Assembly: GCF_900119165.1 (NCBI RefSeq)
Contig: NZ_FPJG01000006.1
Coordinates: 7,788,001 to 7,852,000 of the forward strand
Direction of reading: 5' to 3'
Source of the DNA: Amycolatopsis australiensis
Lineage (GTDB): Bacteria; Actinomycetota; Actinomycetes; Mycobacteriales; Pseudonocardiaceae
DNA: 64,000 bases
Below are positions 37,814 to 46,370 of this stretch, in pieces (positions within the stretch are counted from its first letter, which is position 1; each line of letters opens with the position of its first letter). The notes below the pieces were generated by a model. That model was given only the letters and a program-made list of their open reading frames with translations, did no database searches and had not been told where the DNA came from. Both the position numbers and the translations under genes were made by a program.

Positions 37814-38419
37814 GTGAGCACCACCGAGCCTACTTCCCGGCGCCGCGGGCGGCGGCCCGCCGGCGAGGACACCCGCACGGCGCTGGTCGAGGCCGCGCGC
37901 GCCGTGTTCGCCGAGAACGGCTACGACGGCGCGACGGTCCGCGCGATCGCCACCCGCGCCGGCGTCGACGCGGCGATGGTCAACCACTGGTTCGGCGGCA
38001 AGGAGGGCCTGTTCGCCAAGGCCGTGCTGCAGCTGCCGTTCGACCCGCTGGACCTGCTGGCCACCCTGCGCGACGGCCCCGACGACGAGCTCGGCGAACG
38101 GATCGTGCGCACGTTCATCACCCGCTGGGACGGCGCGGGCGGCAGCGTGTTCGTGGCGCTCATCCGCAGCGTCACCGGCCACGAGCAGGCCGGCCACGTG
38201 CTGCGCGACTTCTTCCAGAAGTTCTTCACCGCGCTGATCTCGTCGATCGGCTCGGACCGCGTCTCGCTGCGCATGACGCTCTGCGCGTCCCAGATGGTGG
38301 GCATGGGCATGATCCGGTACGTGGCGAAGTTCGAGCCGTTCGCCGGCGAGGACGTCGAAGTGCTGGTGCGGGCGGTGGCGCCGAACCTGCAGCGCTACCT
38401 CACCGGCGAAATCGGCTGA
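37814..38419 (+). CDS. TetR-family regulator
   Basis: A 201-residue TetR protein starting at GTG 37814. The helix-turn-helix (about residues 35-65) reads [28 protein letters not shown] in two parts. The ligand domain is similar along its length to the TetR at 41359, so the two are paralogues. It is divergent from trpE with a 95-bp control region holding palindromes. It may regulate itself and possibly trpE. Effector unknown. Its 3' end overlaps the convergent DUF3592 gene by 20 bp. Confidence 0.85.
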   Translation: MSTTEPTSRRRGRRPAGEDTRTALVEAARAVFAENGYDGATVRAIATRAGVDAAMVNHWFGGKEGLFAKAVLQLPFDPLDLLATLRDGPDDELGERIVRTFITRWDGAGGSVFVALIRSVTGHEQAGHVLRDFFQKFFTALISSIGSDRVSLRMTLCASQMVGMGMIRYVAKFEPFAGEDVEVLVRAVAPNLQRYLTGEIG

Positions 38420-39437
38420 GCCGCGACCCGATCGCGTACGCGGGCATCGCGTGCGGTCCGGGCTTGCGCGCGCCGCGCGGGAACAGCACGACCATCTGCC
38501 GTCCCCAGCCGCCGACCCACGCCCGCTTCACCCGGCCGGCCGGGACGCCGGTGCCGCGCGTCGACAACGTGCACCCGAGGACGATCCCGCTGCCGTCGCG
38601 GTAGCGGACGCGCACCTCGGACGGCCACCGCCGCCGTCCCGGGTGCGGCACGACGGTGACGGTCGCGACCCGCCACCCGGTGCGCGCCACCGCGCGGGCC
38701 CGGCGGCGCCAGCCCGCGGCGGCCGCGACCGCGACCGGCAGCCCGGCGAAGCCGAGCAGCAGCGCGATCACGCCGAACCCGACGAGGACCTGGTCCTCGT
38801 TCGGCTCTTCGGTGGTGCGGGCGCGTTCCGGGCGCGCCGGGTCGTAGACGACGGTCACCGGATCGCCGCGGTGGTACGCGCGGCCGGAGTCGCTGACGAT
38901 CTCCTCGGCCCAGGACGCGCCCGGCGACCGGTACCGCACCCAGATCGACGGCGAGCCCTTCGTCCGGTCGTGCACCGACACCACCACGCCCGGGGTCCGG
39001 ACGCCCGTGGCGAGCAGGTCCGCGGCGGACTGCTCCGCGACGAGCAGGCCGGCGAGCCCGCCGGCGGACACGGCGGCCCAGACGAGGACGAGCGCCGCCG
39101 CGCGGCGGGCGGTCCGGCGCAGGCCGCGGGTTTCCGCGTCCAGGTCGACGTCGCCGTCGCCGGTCGCGCGTTCGGGCGGCAGCCAGGCGCCGTCGTCCGG
39201 CACGCGGTCGCGCAGCACCAGGTCGGCGGCGCGCACGCGGCGGGCGCCGAACGCGGAAAGCGCCAGTGAACCGGCCAGGACGGCGGCCTCGATGGGCAGC
39301 TCGCCGTCCTCGAAGACGTATCCGGGCGCCAGAAGCGAATAGGCCATTCCGGCCGTGACGATCAGGAAGACGAGCCCGCTGATCACGACGACGGCCAGCC
39401 ACGCCACCCGGCGCCGGCCGGGGTCGTCGAGCGCCAT
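38400..39437 (-). CDS. DUF3592-type membrane protein
   Basis: A 345-residue protein with membrane helices near residues 13-35, 48-65, 110-135 and 225-250. Between them is the soluble unit R-T-P-G-V-V-V-S-V-H-D-R, G-D-P-V-T-V-V-Y-D-P-A-R-P, a pattern typical of DUF3592. No function is established for this family. A TACGCT -10 element ends 6 nt before its ATG. Confidence 0.65.
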   Translation of the reverse strand: MALDDPGRRRVAWLAVVVISGLVFLIVTAGMAYSLLAPGYVFEDGELPIEAAVLAGSLALSAFGARRVRAADLVLRDRVPDDGAWLPPERATGDGDVDLDAETRGLRRTARRAAALVLVWAAVSAGGLAGLLVAEQSAADLLATGVRTPGVVVSVHDRTKGSPSIWVRYRSPGASWAEEIVSDSGRAYHRGDPVTVVYDPARPERARTTEEPNEDQVLVGFGVIALLLGFAGLPVAVAAAAGWRRRARAVARTGWRVATVTVVPHPGRRRWPSEVRVRYRDGSGIVLGCTLSTRGTGVPAGRVKRAWVGGWGRQMVVLFPRGARKPGPHAMPAYAIGSRLSRFRR

Positions 39438-39443
39438 CAGGTG

Positions 39444-39449
39444 AGCGTA
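39444..39449 (-). promoter_or_regulatory. -10 element TACGCT for the DUF3592 gene
   Basis: TACGCT on the minus strand, 6 nt before ATG 39437, no Shine-Dalgarno sequence. The same hexamer stands before hisF, hisH and the TetR gene at 59083. Confidence 0.45.
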
Positions 39450-39463
39450 GGACCGCCGGGCCG

Positions 39464-39817
39464 CTACCGGGCCAGCAGGAGCGCGACGAGCGCCAGCGCG
39501 CCCGGCAGGACCTGGACGAACAGGATGCGCCGGCTCGCTGTCGCGGCGCCGTAGAGGCCCGCGACGATCACGCAGATCAGGCCGTACAGCTGGAGCTGGA
39601 ACTCCTGCGCGACCAGGCCCCAGACGAGCGCGAGCGCGAGGAAGCCGTTGTACAGGCCCTGGTTCGCCGCGAGCGTCTTGCTCTCGCGCGCGAACCCCTC
39701 GGTGGTGCCGAAGGCCGCGCGGGCCCGCGGTGTCGTCCAGAGGAACATCTCCAGCACGACGATGGCGACGTGGATCAGGGCGACCAGCCCGATCAGGACG
39801 TCCGCGACGATCCTCAC
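39464..39817 (-). CDS. DUF1304 family membrane protein
   Basis: A 117-residue protein with four hydrophobic helices and the signature L-E-M-F-L-W-T-T-P followed by [10 protein letters not shown], typical of DUF1304. The GTG start ([10 protein letters not shown]) overlaps the hisI stop as GTGA, so it is translated with the his genes. Function unknown. Confidence 0.8.
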   Translation of the reverse strand: MRIVADVLIGLVALIHVAIVVLEMFLWTTPRARAAFGTTEGFARESKTLAANQGLYNGFLALALVWGLVAQEFQLQLYGLICVIVAGLYGAATASRRILFVQVLPGALALVALLLAR

Positions 39818-40176
39818 GCGAACTCTTTCTCGTCGGCCAGAAGCAGGCGCTCCTCGGTGTCGAAACAGGTGTGCGTGCCGGTGTGACAGGCCGGGCCGGT
39901 CTGGTCGACGCGCAGCAGCACCGTATCGCCGTCGCAGTCGATGCGCACTTCGCGGACGTGCTGGTAGTGCCCGGACGTCTCGCCCTTGACCCACAGCTTC
40001 TGCCTGCTGCGGCTCCAGTACGTGCCGCGGCGGGTGGCCAGGGTGGCGGCGAGGGCTTCGTCGTTCATCCAGGCCATCATCAGCACGTCCGATGTGGCGT
40101 GCTCGACGACGACCGCGGCGATCAGGCCGTCGGCGTTGCGCTTGAGGCGCGCGGAGACGGCCGCGTTCAGGGTCAT
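39814..40176 (-). CDS. hisI: Phosphoribosyl-AMP cyclohydrolase
   Basis: A 120-residue HisI. Metal and substrate motifs: [27 protein letters not shown], and [20 protein letters not shown]. It opens the purine ring of PR-AMP, step 3 of histidine synthesis. The ATG overlaps the stop of the membrane-protein gene upstream. It is the cyclohydrolase-only form, so hisE must be elsewhere. Confidence 0.95.
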   Translation of the reverse strand: MTLNAAVSARLKRNADGLIAAVVVEHATSDVLMMAWMNDEALAATLATRRGTYWSRSRQKLWVKGETSGHYQHVREVRIDCDGDTVLLRVDQTGPACHTGTHTCFDTEERLLLADEKEFA

Positions 40177-40550
40177 GCCCGTACTCCCAGGATGTGCCGC
40201 TTCAGCGGCATCGAATTCAACAGGACGAAGGCGTAGCCGTACCCGGCGAAGGACAGGCCGGAGAACAGCTTGTTCCACCACAGTTCCGCGCCCAGCAACA
40301 GGAACGCGTGCAGCAGCGCGAACACGACGGTGACGACGAGGCCGCCGATGCGGGCGCTGCCCATCTTGAGCGCGAGGCCGGTCGTCACGACGCCGCCGAG
40401 GATCAGCGCGAGCGCGGGCATCCGGTAGATCTCGAGGCCAGACCCGGCGCCCAGGACCGGGATCAGGTCGAGCAGCGCCCACGCCAGCGGCAGCCCGACC
40501 AGCAGCGCGGCGGTGACCTTCACCTCGACGGGTGCCTGCCAGGACTTCAC
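40173..40550 (-). CDS. Small membrane protein between hisF and hisI
   Basis: A 125-residue protein with about four hydrophobic helices and a GTG start ([11 protein letters not shown]) that overlaps the hisF stop. Its own stop overlaps hisI. Tight coupling at both ends makes it a true operon member. I do not recognise the family. Comparable small membrane proteins are found in this position in related actinobacteria, but no role in histidine synthesis is known. Confidence 0.7.
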   Translation of the reverse strand: MKSWQAPVEVKVTAALLVGLPLAWALLDLIPVLGAGSGLEIYRMPALALILGGVVTTGLALKMGSARIGGLVVTVVFALLHAFLLLGAELWWNKLFSGLSFAGYGYAFVLLNSMPLKRHILGVRA

Positions 40551-41320
40551 CGGACCTCGACCCCGCCTTCGCGCAGCGCGTCCTTGACGTCGCCGATCTT
40601 CAGCTGTCCGAAGTGGAACACGCTGGCGGCGAGCACCGCGTCCGCGCCGGTTTTCACGGCGGGCAGGAAGTGCTCGACCGCGCCCGCTCCCCCGCTGGCG
40701 ATCACCGGGACGCGCACGGCCTTGCGGACCAGCGCGATGAGCTCGAGGTCGAAGCCGTTCTTGGTGCCGTCGGCGTCCATGGAGTTGAGCAGGATCTCGC
40801 CGACGCCGAGTTCCTCGCCGCGCGCGGCCCATTCGACGGCGTCGATGCCGGTGCCGCGGCGGCCGCCGTGGGTGGTGACCTCGAAGCCGGAGGGGGTCGG
40901 CTCCCCGCCTTCGGGCACGCGGCGCGCGTCGACCGACAGGACGATGCACTGGGCGCCGAACCGCCGCGACGCTTCGCTGAGGAACTCGGGCCGCGCGATG
41001 GCGGCGGTGTTGATGCTCACCTTGTCGGCGCCGGTGCGCAGCAGCCGGTTCACGTCGTCGTTGCTGCGGACGCCGCCGCCGACGGTGAGCGGGATGAAGA
41101 CCTGCTCGGCGGTGCGGCGGACCACGTCGTAGGTGGTTTCGCGGTCGCCGGAGGAGGCGGTGACGTCGAGGAACGTCAGCTCGTCGGCCCCTTCGGCGTC
41201 GTAACGCCGGGCCAGTTCGACGGGATCGCCGGCGTCGCGCAGGCCGGCGAAGTTGACACCCTTCACGACCCGGCCGGCGTCGACGTCGAGACAGGGGATC
41301 ACCCGCACCGCGACAGACAT
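40547..41320 (-). CDS. hisF: Imidazole glycerol phosphate synthase cyclase subunit
   Basis: A 257-residue barrel. Catalytic Asp residues lie in [17 protein letters not shown] and in V-L-S-V-D-A-R. The two phosphate loops V-G-G-G-V-R and A-S-G-G-A-G-A are present. With HisH (51230) it makes imidazole glycerol phosphate and AICAR. Normally hisF follows priA closely. Here about 9 kb of other genes separate them. Confidence 0.95.
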   Translation of the reverse strand: MSVAVRVIPCLDVDAGRVVKGVNFAGLRDAGDPVELARRYDAEGADELTFLDVTASSGDRETTYDVVRRTAEQVFIPLTVGGGVRSNDDVNRLLRTGADKVSINTAAIARPEFLSEASRRFGAQCIVLSVDARRVPEGGEPTPSGFEVTTHGGRRGTGIDAVEWAARGEELGVGEILLNSMDADGTKNGFDLELIALVRKAVRVPVIASGGAGAVEHFLPAVKTGADAVLAASVFHFGQLKIGDVKDALREGGVEVR

Positions 41321-41327
41321 GCCCACC

Positions 41328-41352
41328 AGCGTAGTCAAGGGCGTTCTAAGCT
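41328..41352. promoter_or_regulatory. Divergent leaderless -10 elements of hisF and tetR
   Basis: TACGCT on the minus strand (41333-41328) ends 7 nt before hisF ATG 41320. TAAGCT on the plus strand (41347-41352) ends 6 nt before the tetR ATG 41359. The whole gap is 38 bp, so TetR binding here would affect both. Confidence 0.45.
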
Positions 41353-41358
41353 CGGCCA

Positions 41359-41946
41359 ATGGCACGGGCGGGGCGGCGGCCGGGGCAGACCGAGACGCGC
41401 GAGAAGATCCTGGCAGCGGCCCGGCACCGGTTCGCGGAGCTGGGCTACGACGGCGCGACGGTCCGCGGGATAGCGGCGGACGCGGGCGTCAACGCGGCAC
41501 TGCTGCACCATTTTTTCGGCAGCAAGCAGGCGCTGTTCGCGGCGGCGATGAACCTCCCGGTGAACCCGGCCACGGTGGTACCGGCCATCCTTTCGGGTGA
41601 TCGCGCGGAGGTGGGCGAGCGCCTGGTGAGAACGTTCCTGGGCTTCTGGGCCACCCCGGACGGCCGGACCCCGTTCGTGGCCATGCTCCGCGCGGCGGCG
41701 ACGAACGACCAGGTGGCGACGATGCTGCGCCAGTTCATCGAGCGCACGGTGCTGGCCCAGGTGGCCACGGCGCTGGAGGTGCCGAAGGCGCGGGTGGCGG
41801 GCATCGCGGCCCAGCTGATCGGCGTGGCGCTGCTGCGGTACGTGATCAAGCTGCCGCCGCTGGTGCAGGCATCGGACGAGGAGATCGTGGCGATGCTGGC
41901 GCCGGTGGCCCAGTACTATCTCACTCCGGGAGATGACGCAGGGTAA
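41359..41946 (+). CDS. TetR-family regulator (paralogue of the one at 37814)
   Basis: A 195-residue TetR protein, N-terminus [14 protein letters not shown], recognition region [11 protein letters not shown] and [14 protein letters not shown]. Both halves resemble the TetR at 37814, including a similar C-terminal R-Y-V-I-K/R-Y-V-A-K block. The two flank the hisF-X-hisI unit. It is divergent from hisF across 38 bp. Targets and ligand unknown. Confidence 0.85.
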   Translation: MARAGRRPGQTETREKILAAARHRFAELGYDGATVRGIAADAGVNAALLHHFFGSKQALFAAAMNLPVNPATVVPAILSGDRAEVGERLVRTFLGFWATPDGRTPFVAMLRAAATNDQVATMLRQFIERTVLAQVATALEVPKARVAGIAAQLIGVALLRYVIKLPPLVQASDEEIVAMLAPVAQYYLTPGDDAG

Positions 41947-41986
41947 GCTGAGGCGAGCGTTCTGTGAGCCGGGGGAGGGCTTGACG

Positions 41987-42397
41987 ATGCCATCGGGGGT
42001 GTATGACCCGAACACGCGCCGGGCACCGCTGGAGCGGGTGATCCCGGAGGCGGGGTCGTATGGCGGGGCGGAGACGGGCGGGGCCGGGTTCGCGTACGAC
42101 GAGGCGACACTGCACAGCCTGGCGAAGGAGTGGCGGGAGCTGGCGAACGAATTCCGGGACGACGTCGGCCGCGCGGAAGCCATCGCCCGTGCGCAAGGTC
42201 CTGGCCTCGAGTACGCCAGCGAGGGGAACGCGGAACTCGTCCGCGCGTCCGGGCGGGCATTGGCGGAGACCTTGCAGCAGCGAGCTGACTATTGTGACGC
42301 GATGGCCGACAAGTTCGTTGCCGCACTGGGCAAGTACGCGACCGCCGAAGACACCCATGCCACCGAAATAGGCGATTCCACGAAAGGCATTGTCTAG
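41987..42397 (+). CDS. ESX-type (WXG100-like) helical protein
   Basis: A 136-residue protein starting at ATG 41987 with GGGGGAGGG upstream. After a Gly/Pro-rich N-terminus (1-40) it is a helical hairpin, with L-A-K-E-W-R-E-L-A-N-E-F in helix one. Near the C-terminus Y-A-T-A-E-D fits the YxxxD/E export signal of ESX (type VII) substrates. Such proteins are commonly paired with DUF3558 lipoproteins in Pseudonocardiaceae, as here, where the next gene overlaps by 1 nt. No ESX secretion machinery is in the window. Confidence 0.6.
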   Translation: MPSGVYDPNTRRAPLERVIPEAGSYGGAETGGAGFAYDEATLHSLAKEWRELANEFRDDVGRAEAIARAQGPGLEYASEGNAELVRASGRALAETLQQRADYCDAMADKFVAALGKYATAEDTHATEIGDSTKGIV

Positions 42398-43017
42398 TGC
42401 GCCGCGCGCTTCTTCCGATCTCTGCCGGGCTGCTCTCGCTCACTGCGTGTTCGACGATGACTTCCGGCACAGCTGCACCGGCCGCCACGCCGAGTCTTCC
42501 CTCGCCGTCTGGCGCGAGCCAGGAAGTACCAGGACCCGGCGTCCCGAAGGTCGCGGTCCCGCTCGACACGGACCGGTTCAAGTCCGCGCCGTGCTCCGCA
42601 CTGACCGCGGCCCAGGTGACCGAGCTGTTCGGCCGGGAGATAACAGCCAAGCCGGACATCGAAGGGCCTGGAGGTCCGGGATGCAGCTGGGATCCGGTCG
42701 ACGGTTCGCGCGCCAGCGTCAACGTCCTCTTCACGACGGTCGACGACCTGGGCCTGACCAGCGTCTACCGCGAGCAGGGGAAGGCCTACAAGTTCTTTCA
42801 GCCGCTGGATCCGGTCGACGGCTATCCCGTGGTCGCGTACGGAACCTCCGATGCCCGCTCGACCGGCCGCTGTTCCGTCGCCGTCGGCACGAGCGACCGC
42901 TCCACGGTCGACATCACGATCTTCCAATCCCAGGCCAAGATCGGCACCACTGACCCGTGCCAGGTGGCTCGGACGGTGGCCGAGAAGGTCGTCGCTTCGC
43001 TCAAGGGAACCAGCTGA
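42397..43017 (+). CDS. DUF3558-family lipoprotein
   Basis: A 206-residue protein. The N-terminus is a lipoprotein signal (R-R-A-L-L-P-I-S-A-G-L-L-S-L-T-A-C) with lipobox L-T-A-C. A Ser/Pro/Ala linker follows, and then a DUF3558 domain with P-C-S-A-L-T-A-A-Q-V, G-P-G-C-S-W and a late D-P-C-Q-V-A. The paired cysteines likely form disulfides on the cell surface. The GTG start shares one base with the stop of the ESX-type gene, so the pair is one unit. Function of the family is unknown. Confidence 0.82.
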   Translation: MRRALLPISAGLLSLTACSTMTSGTAAPAATPSLPSPSGASQEVPGPGVPKVAVPLDTDRFKSAPCSALTAAQVTELFGREITAKPDIEGPGGPGCSWDPVDGSRASVNVLFTTVDDLGLTSVYREQGKAYKFFQPLDPVDGYPVVAYGTSDARSTGRCSVAVGTSDRSTVDITIFQSQAKIGTTDPCQVARTVAEKVVASLKGTS

Positions 43018-43101
43018 CTCATCCCGCGGTAGAAAACTTCGCCACCTCGTGCATCAACCTCACCCCCTCGCGCGTCCATAGGGGTGACGGAAGGGACGTA
43101 C

Positions 43102-43599
43102 GTGGGCTTCGAAGACTTCGTGGCGGAGCGGCTTGACGGGCTGCTCCGCTACGCCACCGTCCTGACCAACGACCCGCATCTGGCGCAGGACATCGTCCAG
43201 GACGTGCTGCTCCGCGCCCAGCAGCGGTGGGACGCCATCGACTCCCCGCCCACCTACGTGCGGCGGATGGTCACCAACGAGTACCTCTCCTGGCGCCGGC
43301 GGGCCGTGCGCCGGATGGTGCCCAGCAGTCACGACGTCCTCGACGCGCTCGGGCCTCCCGAAGCCGATCCCTCGGCCGCCTACGACGAGCGGGACGCCAT
43401 GCTCGGCCTGCTCGCCACGCTGCCGCGCAAGCAGCGTGCCGCCGTCGTCCTGCGCTACTACGAGAACTACTCCGACGCCGAGATCGCCGGCTTCCTGCGC
43501 TGCGGTACCTCGACCGTGCGCAGCCAGATCTCCCGGGCGCTGGCCACCCTGCGCCAGGCCCCGCACCCGACGGCCCTCACCACCGGAGACCACGGATGA
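43102..43599 (+). CDS. SigE-family (ECF) RNA polymerase sigma factor
   Basis: A 165-residue ECF sigma factor. The start is taken as GTG 43102 (V-G-F-E-D-F-V), 6 nt after GGAAGGG. GTG 43084 is an in-frame alternative. Region 2 has D-P-H-L-A-Q-D-I-V-Q-D-V-L-L-R-A. Region 4 has L-P-R-K-Q-R-A-A-V-V-L-R-Y-Y-E-N-Y-S-D-A-E-I-A. The small SigE70-like group usually sits next to a membrane anti-sigma partner, and the next gene, overlapping by ATGA, fits that role. Confidence 0.85.
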   Translation: MGFEDFVAERLDGLLRYATVLTNDPHLAQDIVQDVLLRAQQRWDAIDSPPTYVRRMVTNEYLSWRRRAVRRMVPSSHDVLDALGPPEADPSAAYDERDAMLGLLATLPRKQRAAVVLRYYENYSDAEIAGFLRCGTSTVRSQISRALATLRQAPHPTALTTGDHG

Positions 43600-44573
43600 C
43601 CCGCAGCGAGCACGAGACCGAGACGCTGATCCGGGAGAGCCTCGACCGCCTCGCCGCCCGTGCCCCCGACGGTCACGCCGTGCGGGAAGCGCTCGCGCGG
43701 CGGGAACGGCGGGCGCCCGTGCGGCTGGCGCTGGTCGCCGCCGCCGTCGTGGTGCTCGTGGCCGCCGTCATCGCCGGGACACAGGCGTTCACCACCACGT
43801 CGGACCTGGTGCCCACGGCCGGGCGGCCGGTGCTCGGCTTCAGCCCCGGCTGGCTGCCGGACGGCTTCACCGAGCAGTACCGCGAGGGCGGCCCCGGCAC
43901 CGCGCCGCAGGTCCGGCGGTGGTTCGCCGGTCCGGCCGAGCTCACGCTCTCGGCGTACTCGACCGCGGACCCGGAATGGTCGCGGACCGCGCTGCGGATC
44001 GCGGCGCTCCACGACCAGGTCCTGGTGCACGGCCGGGTCGCGATGGTCACCGGCGACACCGGCAGCGCGGCGGTGCTGACCTGGCTGGCCGACGACGACC
44101 ACGTGCTCACGGCCGAGGTGCGCGGCGTACCGGACGCGCGGTCGGTCGCCCAGCACGTCGCCGACGAGGTCACGGCCGAACCGGTCGGCGTCCGCGGCGA
44201 GCTGCGCTTCGGAGCGTTGCCCGCGGGGCTCACCGAGCGGTCGGCGGCGGTGGCGGGCACGGGTCCGAACGACGCGACCACGACGCTGACGGCGGCCGAC
44301 CTGGCACGGCCATCGGCCGCGGCGGTGCGCGCGACGGCGAGCGCGGGCTCCCCCGGCGTGAACGGCGCGGCACCGGTGACCGTCCGCGGCGGGCAGGGGT
44401 TCTTCGTGGCACCCGGGCAGGGGCAGGACGCGATGGTCGCGGTGCGCCTGCCTTCGGGCCGCTGGCTGACGGTGTCTGGCGCGCGGCCGGAGGCGGAACT
44501 GGTCGCCGTCGCGGACGGCGTTCATCTCGACCCGTCGCCGGACTACCGGTGGCTCGGGCGCGCGGGCAGCTGA
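43596..44573 (+). CDS. Membrane protein, possible anti-sigma factor
   Basis: A 325-residue protein. A short cytosolic N-terminus (1-45, L-I-R-E-S-L-D-R-L-A-A-R-A) is followed by one membrane helix (about 46-68) and a large outside domain. The size of the cytosolic part and the ATGA coupling to an ECF sigma gene suggest an anti-sigma factor, but no zinc-binding HxxxCxxC motif is present. The function is therefore inferred from context. Confidence 0.6.
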   Translation: MTRSEHETETLIRESLDRLAARAPDGHAVREALARRERRAPVRLALVAAAVVVLVAAVIAGTQAFTTTSDLVPTAGRPVLGFSPGWLPDGFTEQYREGGPGTAPQVRRWFAGPAELTLSAYSTADPEWSRTALRIAALHDQVLVHGRVAMVTGDTGSAAVLTWLADDDHVLTAEVRGVPDARSVAQHVADEVTAEPVGVRGELRFGALPAGLTERSAAVAGTGPNDATTTLTAADLARPSAAAVRATASAGSPGVNGAAPVTVRGGQGFFVAPGQGQDAMVAVRLPSGRWLTVSGARPEAELVAVADGVHLDPSPDYRWLGRAGS

Positions 44574-44833
44574 GCCGCCATCGGACCTGAGACGAAACGC
44601 AGCGCGCGGGCCAGCCGCGAACCCGGGCCACCGGCGGTCCGGCCCGCTTCGCTGCACCAGCCGCCGCCGTGTGTGTCGGCCCCATGGTCGAGGAACAGCC
44701 AGGCGACCTGACGGCGAGGAAGCCGTCGAACACGCCGGTGGTTCCGGCGGCTGAGCAGCCCCCACCCGTCCCGGGGGTCCGGCCCCGATCCCATTCTATC
44801 GGGCCGCCCCGACGGAAACCCCGAACCGAGCGC

Positions 44834-44867
44834 GGTTGTCCACATCTCGCGCGGGCTGTGGACAACC
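44834..44867. promoter_or_regulatory. Inverted pair of perfect DnaA boxes
   Basis: GGTTGTCCACA (44834-44844) and TGTGGACAACC (44857-44867) are an 11-bp perfect inverted repeat with a 12-bp centre. Each arm contains TTGTCCACA, the actinobacterial DnaA box. They end 8 bp before the -35 hexamer of the ABC transporter gene. Confidence 0.55.
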
Positions 44868-44875
44868 CGCGCCCC

Positions 44876-44905
44876 TTGACGCGGGAAACTCATCGCGCGC
44901 AGAAT
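44876..44905 (+). promoter_or_regulatory. Promoter of the ABC exporter operon
   Basis: -35 TTGACG (44876-44881), 18-nt spacer, -10 CAGAAT (44900-44905), then 7 nt to the ATG at 44913. The transcript should be leaderless. This is the best -35/-10 pair in the window. Confidence 0.6.
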
Positions 44906-44912
44906 TAAACGT

Positions 44913-45626
44913 ATGACTAATTCTGCGCTGGCGGTCGCCGGTCTGCGGGTCCGTCGCGGGGGCCGCCTCGTCGTGCGGGACGTCAGCTTCGACGTGCCGC
45001 GCGGGGCCGTCACCGGGCTGCTCGGCCCGAGCGGCTGCGGCAAGACCACCCTCATGCGCGCGGTCGTCGGCGTGCAGATCGTCGAAGCCGGCACCGTCAC
45101 CGTGCTCGGCCTGCCCGCCGGCAGCCCGCCGCTGCGGCGGCGGATCGGTTACGCCACGCAGAATCCCGCCATCTACGCCGACCTGACCGTGCGAGAAGCC
45201 CTGCGGTACTTCGCCGCCGTGCTGCGCGCGCCCGGGTCCGATGTGGACAGAGTCATCAGCGAAGTCGGGCTGACCGAACACGCCGGGAAGCTCGTCGGCT
45301 CGCTCTCCGGTGGGCAGCACAACCGGGCGAACCTCGCCGTCGCCCTGCTCGGCACGCCCGAGCTGCTGGTGCTCGACGAGCCGACCGTCGGGCTCGACCC
45401 TCTGCTGCGCGACGAGCTGTGGGCCCTGTTCCGCCGGCTCGCCGACGGCGGGGCGACGCTGCTCGTCTCCAGCCACGTCATGGACGAAGCCGCGCGCTGC
45501 GACCGGCTCCTGCTCATGCGTGAAGGCGCCCTGCTGGCCGACGACGCGCCGGACGCGCTGCGGCGGCGGACCGGTACCGCCGACCTCGAGCAGGCCTTCC
45601 TGCACCTCGTGCGAGCGGCGTCGTGA
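44913..45626 (+). CDS. ABC transporter ATP-binding protein
   Basis: A 237-residue ATPase. Walker A is G-P-S-G-C-G-K-T-T, the Q loop lies in Y-A-T-Q-N-P-A-I, the signature is L-S-G-G-Q-H-N-R, Walker B is L-L-V-L-D-E-P-T-V-G-L-D-P, and the switch His is in V-S-S-H-V-M-D-E-A. The type is that of DrrA/ABC-2 drug exporters. The permease gene overlaps by GTGA. The substrate is unknown. Confidence 0.92.
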   Translation: MTNSALAVAGLRVRRGGRLVVRDVSFDVPRGAVTGLLGPSGCGKTTLMRAVVGVQIVEAGTVTVLGLPAGSPPLRRRIGYATQNPAIYADLTVREALRYFAAVLRAPGSDVDRVISEVGLTEHAGKLVGSLSGGQHNRANLAVALLGTPELLVLDEPTVGLDPLLRDELWALFRRLADGGATLLVSSHVMDEAARCDRLLLMREGALLADDAPDALRRRTGTADLEQAFLHLVRAAS

Positions 45627-46357
45627 ACCCCGCGCTGACGCTCGCCACCACGCGGCGCATCCTCACCCAGTTGCGGCACGACCCGCGCACCGTCGTGATG
45701 CTCGTCCTCGTGCCGACGCTGCTGATGGTCCTGCTGCGGTACGTGTTCGACTCGGCCGCCGTGTTCAGCCACGTCGCCCCGGCGCTGCTCGGCGTCTTCC
45801 CCTTCCTGATCATGTTCCTCATCGCGTCGATCACGACGCTGCGGGAGCGGACCACGGCCACCCTCGAACGCCTGATGACCCTCCCCATCGGACGGCTCGA
45901 CCTGCTATTCGGCTACGCGCTGGCGTTCGGCGCGATCGCCGTCGTCCAGGTCGCGCTCGCGGCGGGCGTCTCGCTGTGGTGGCTCGGCCTCGACCTCGCC
46001 GGATCCGTGGTGCTGCTGCTGGTGATCGCCGTCCTCGACGCGCTGCTGGGCATGGCGCTCGGGCTGTTCGTCAGCGCCTTCGCCCGCACCGAGTTCCAGG
46101 CCATCCAGTTCATGCCCGTGTTCGTGCTGCCGCAGATCCTGCTGTGCGGCCTGTTCGTCCCGCGCGGCGACATGGGCTGGCTGCTGCGGTGGCTCTCGGA
46201 CGTCATGCCGCTTTCGTACGCGGTCGAGGCGCTCTCCCGCGTCACCGCGTCCAGCACCGTCGACGCGGTGATCCTGCGCGACCTCGTGATCGTCGCGGGC
46301 TGCGCGCTGCTGGCGCTGGTGCTCGGCGCGGCGACGCTGCGGCGGCGGACGCCGTGA
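45623..46357 (+). CDS. ABC-2 type transporter permease
   Basis: A 244-residue membrane protein with six helices. After a cytosolic N-terminus come L-P-T-L-L-M-V-L-L-R-Y-V-F, T-L-R-E-R-T-T-A-T-L-E-R-L-M-T-L-P, and the late P-Q-I-L-L-C-G-L-F-V-P-R, all typical of ABC-2 permeases (DrrB-like). GTGA overlap with the ATPase. Together they form a complete half-transporter pair for export. Confidence 0.9.
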   Translation: MNPALTLATTRRILTQLRHDPRTVVMLVLVPTLLMVLLRYVFDSAAVFSHVAPALLGVFPFLIMFLIASITTLRERTTATLERLMTLPIGRLDLLFGYALAFGAIAVVQVALAAGVSLWWLGLDLAGSVVLLLVIAVLDALLGMALGLFVSAFARTEFQAIQFMPVFVLPQILLCGLFVPRGDMGWLLRWLSDVMPLSYAVEALSRVTASSTVDAVILRDLVIVAGCALLALVLGAATLRRRTP

Positions 46358-46358
46358 C

Positions 46359-46364
46359 TAGCGT
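46359..46364 (+). promoter_or_regulatory. -10 element TAGCGT for the PPOX gene
   Basis: TAGCGT ends 6 nt before ATG 46371 and begins 2 nt after the permease stop. It suggests a separate leaderless transcript. Confidence 0.4.
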
Positions 46365-46370
46365 GGGCGC

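Larger units (their letters stand above)
44574..44912. other. 338-bp intergenic region with hairpin, DnaA boxes and promoter
   Basis: No convincing gene. It holds a possible terminator hairpin (44599-44655: GCAGCG...CGCTGC outside, GCGGGCC/GGCCCGC inside), a pair of DnaA boxes (44834-44867) and a promoter (44876-44905). The middle part (about 44660-44830) shows nothing recognisable. Confidence 0.5.

Noticed and set aside
44574..44833. tRNA or small RNA gene
   Set aside because: No cloverleaf or T-loop sequence was recognised.
44834..44867. Replication origin
   Set aside because: Only two DnaA boxes and no dnaA, dnaN or AT-rich unwinding region.
44669..44908. A 79-codon plus-strand frame before the ABC gene
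   Set aside because: Pro/Arg-rich, no ribosome site, and it runs through the DnaA boxes and the promoter of the next gene.
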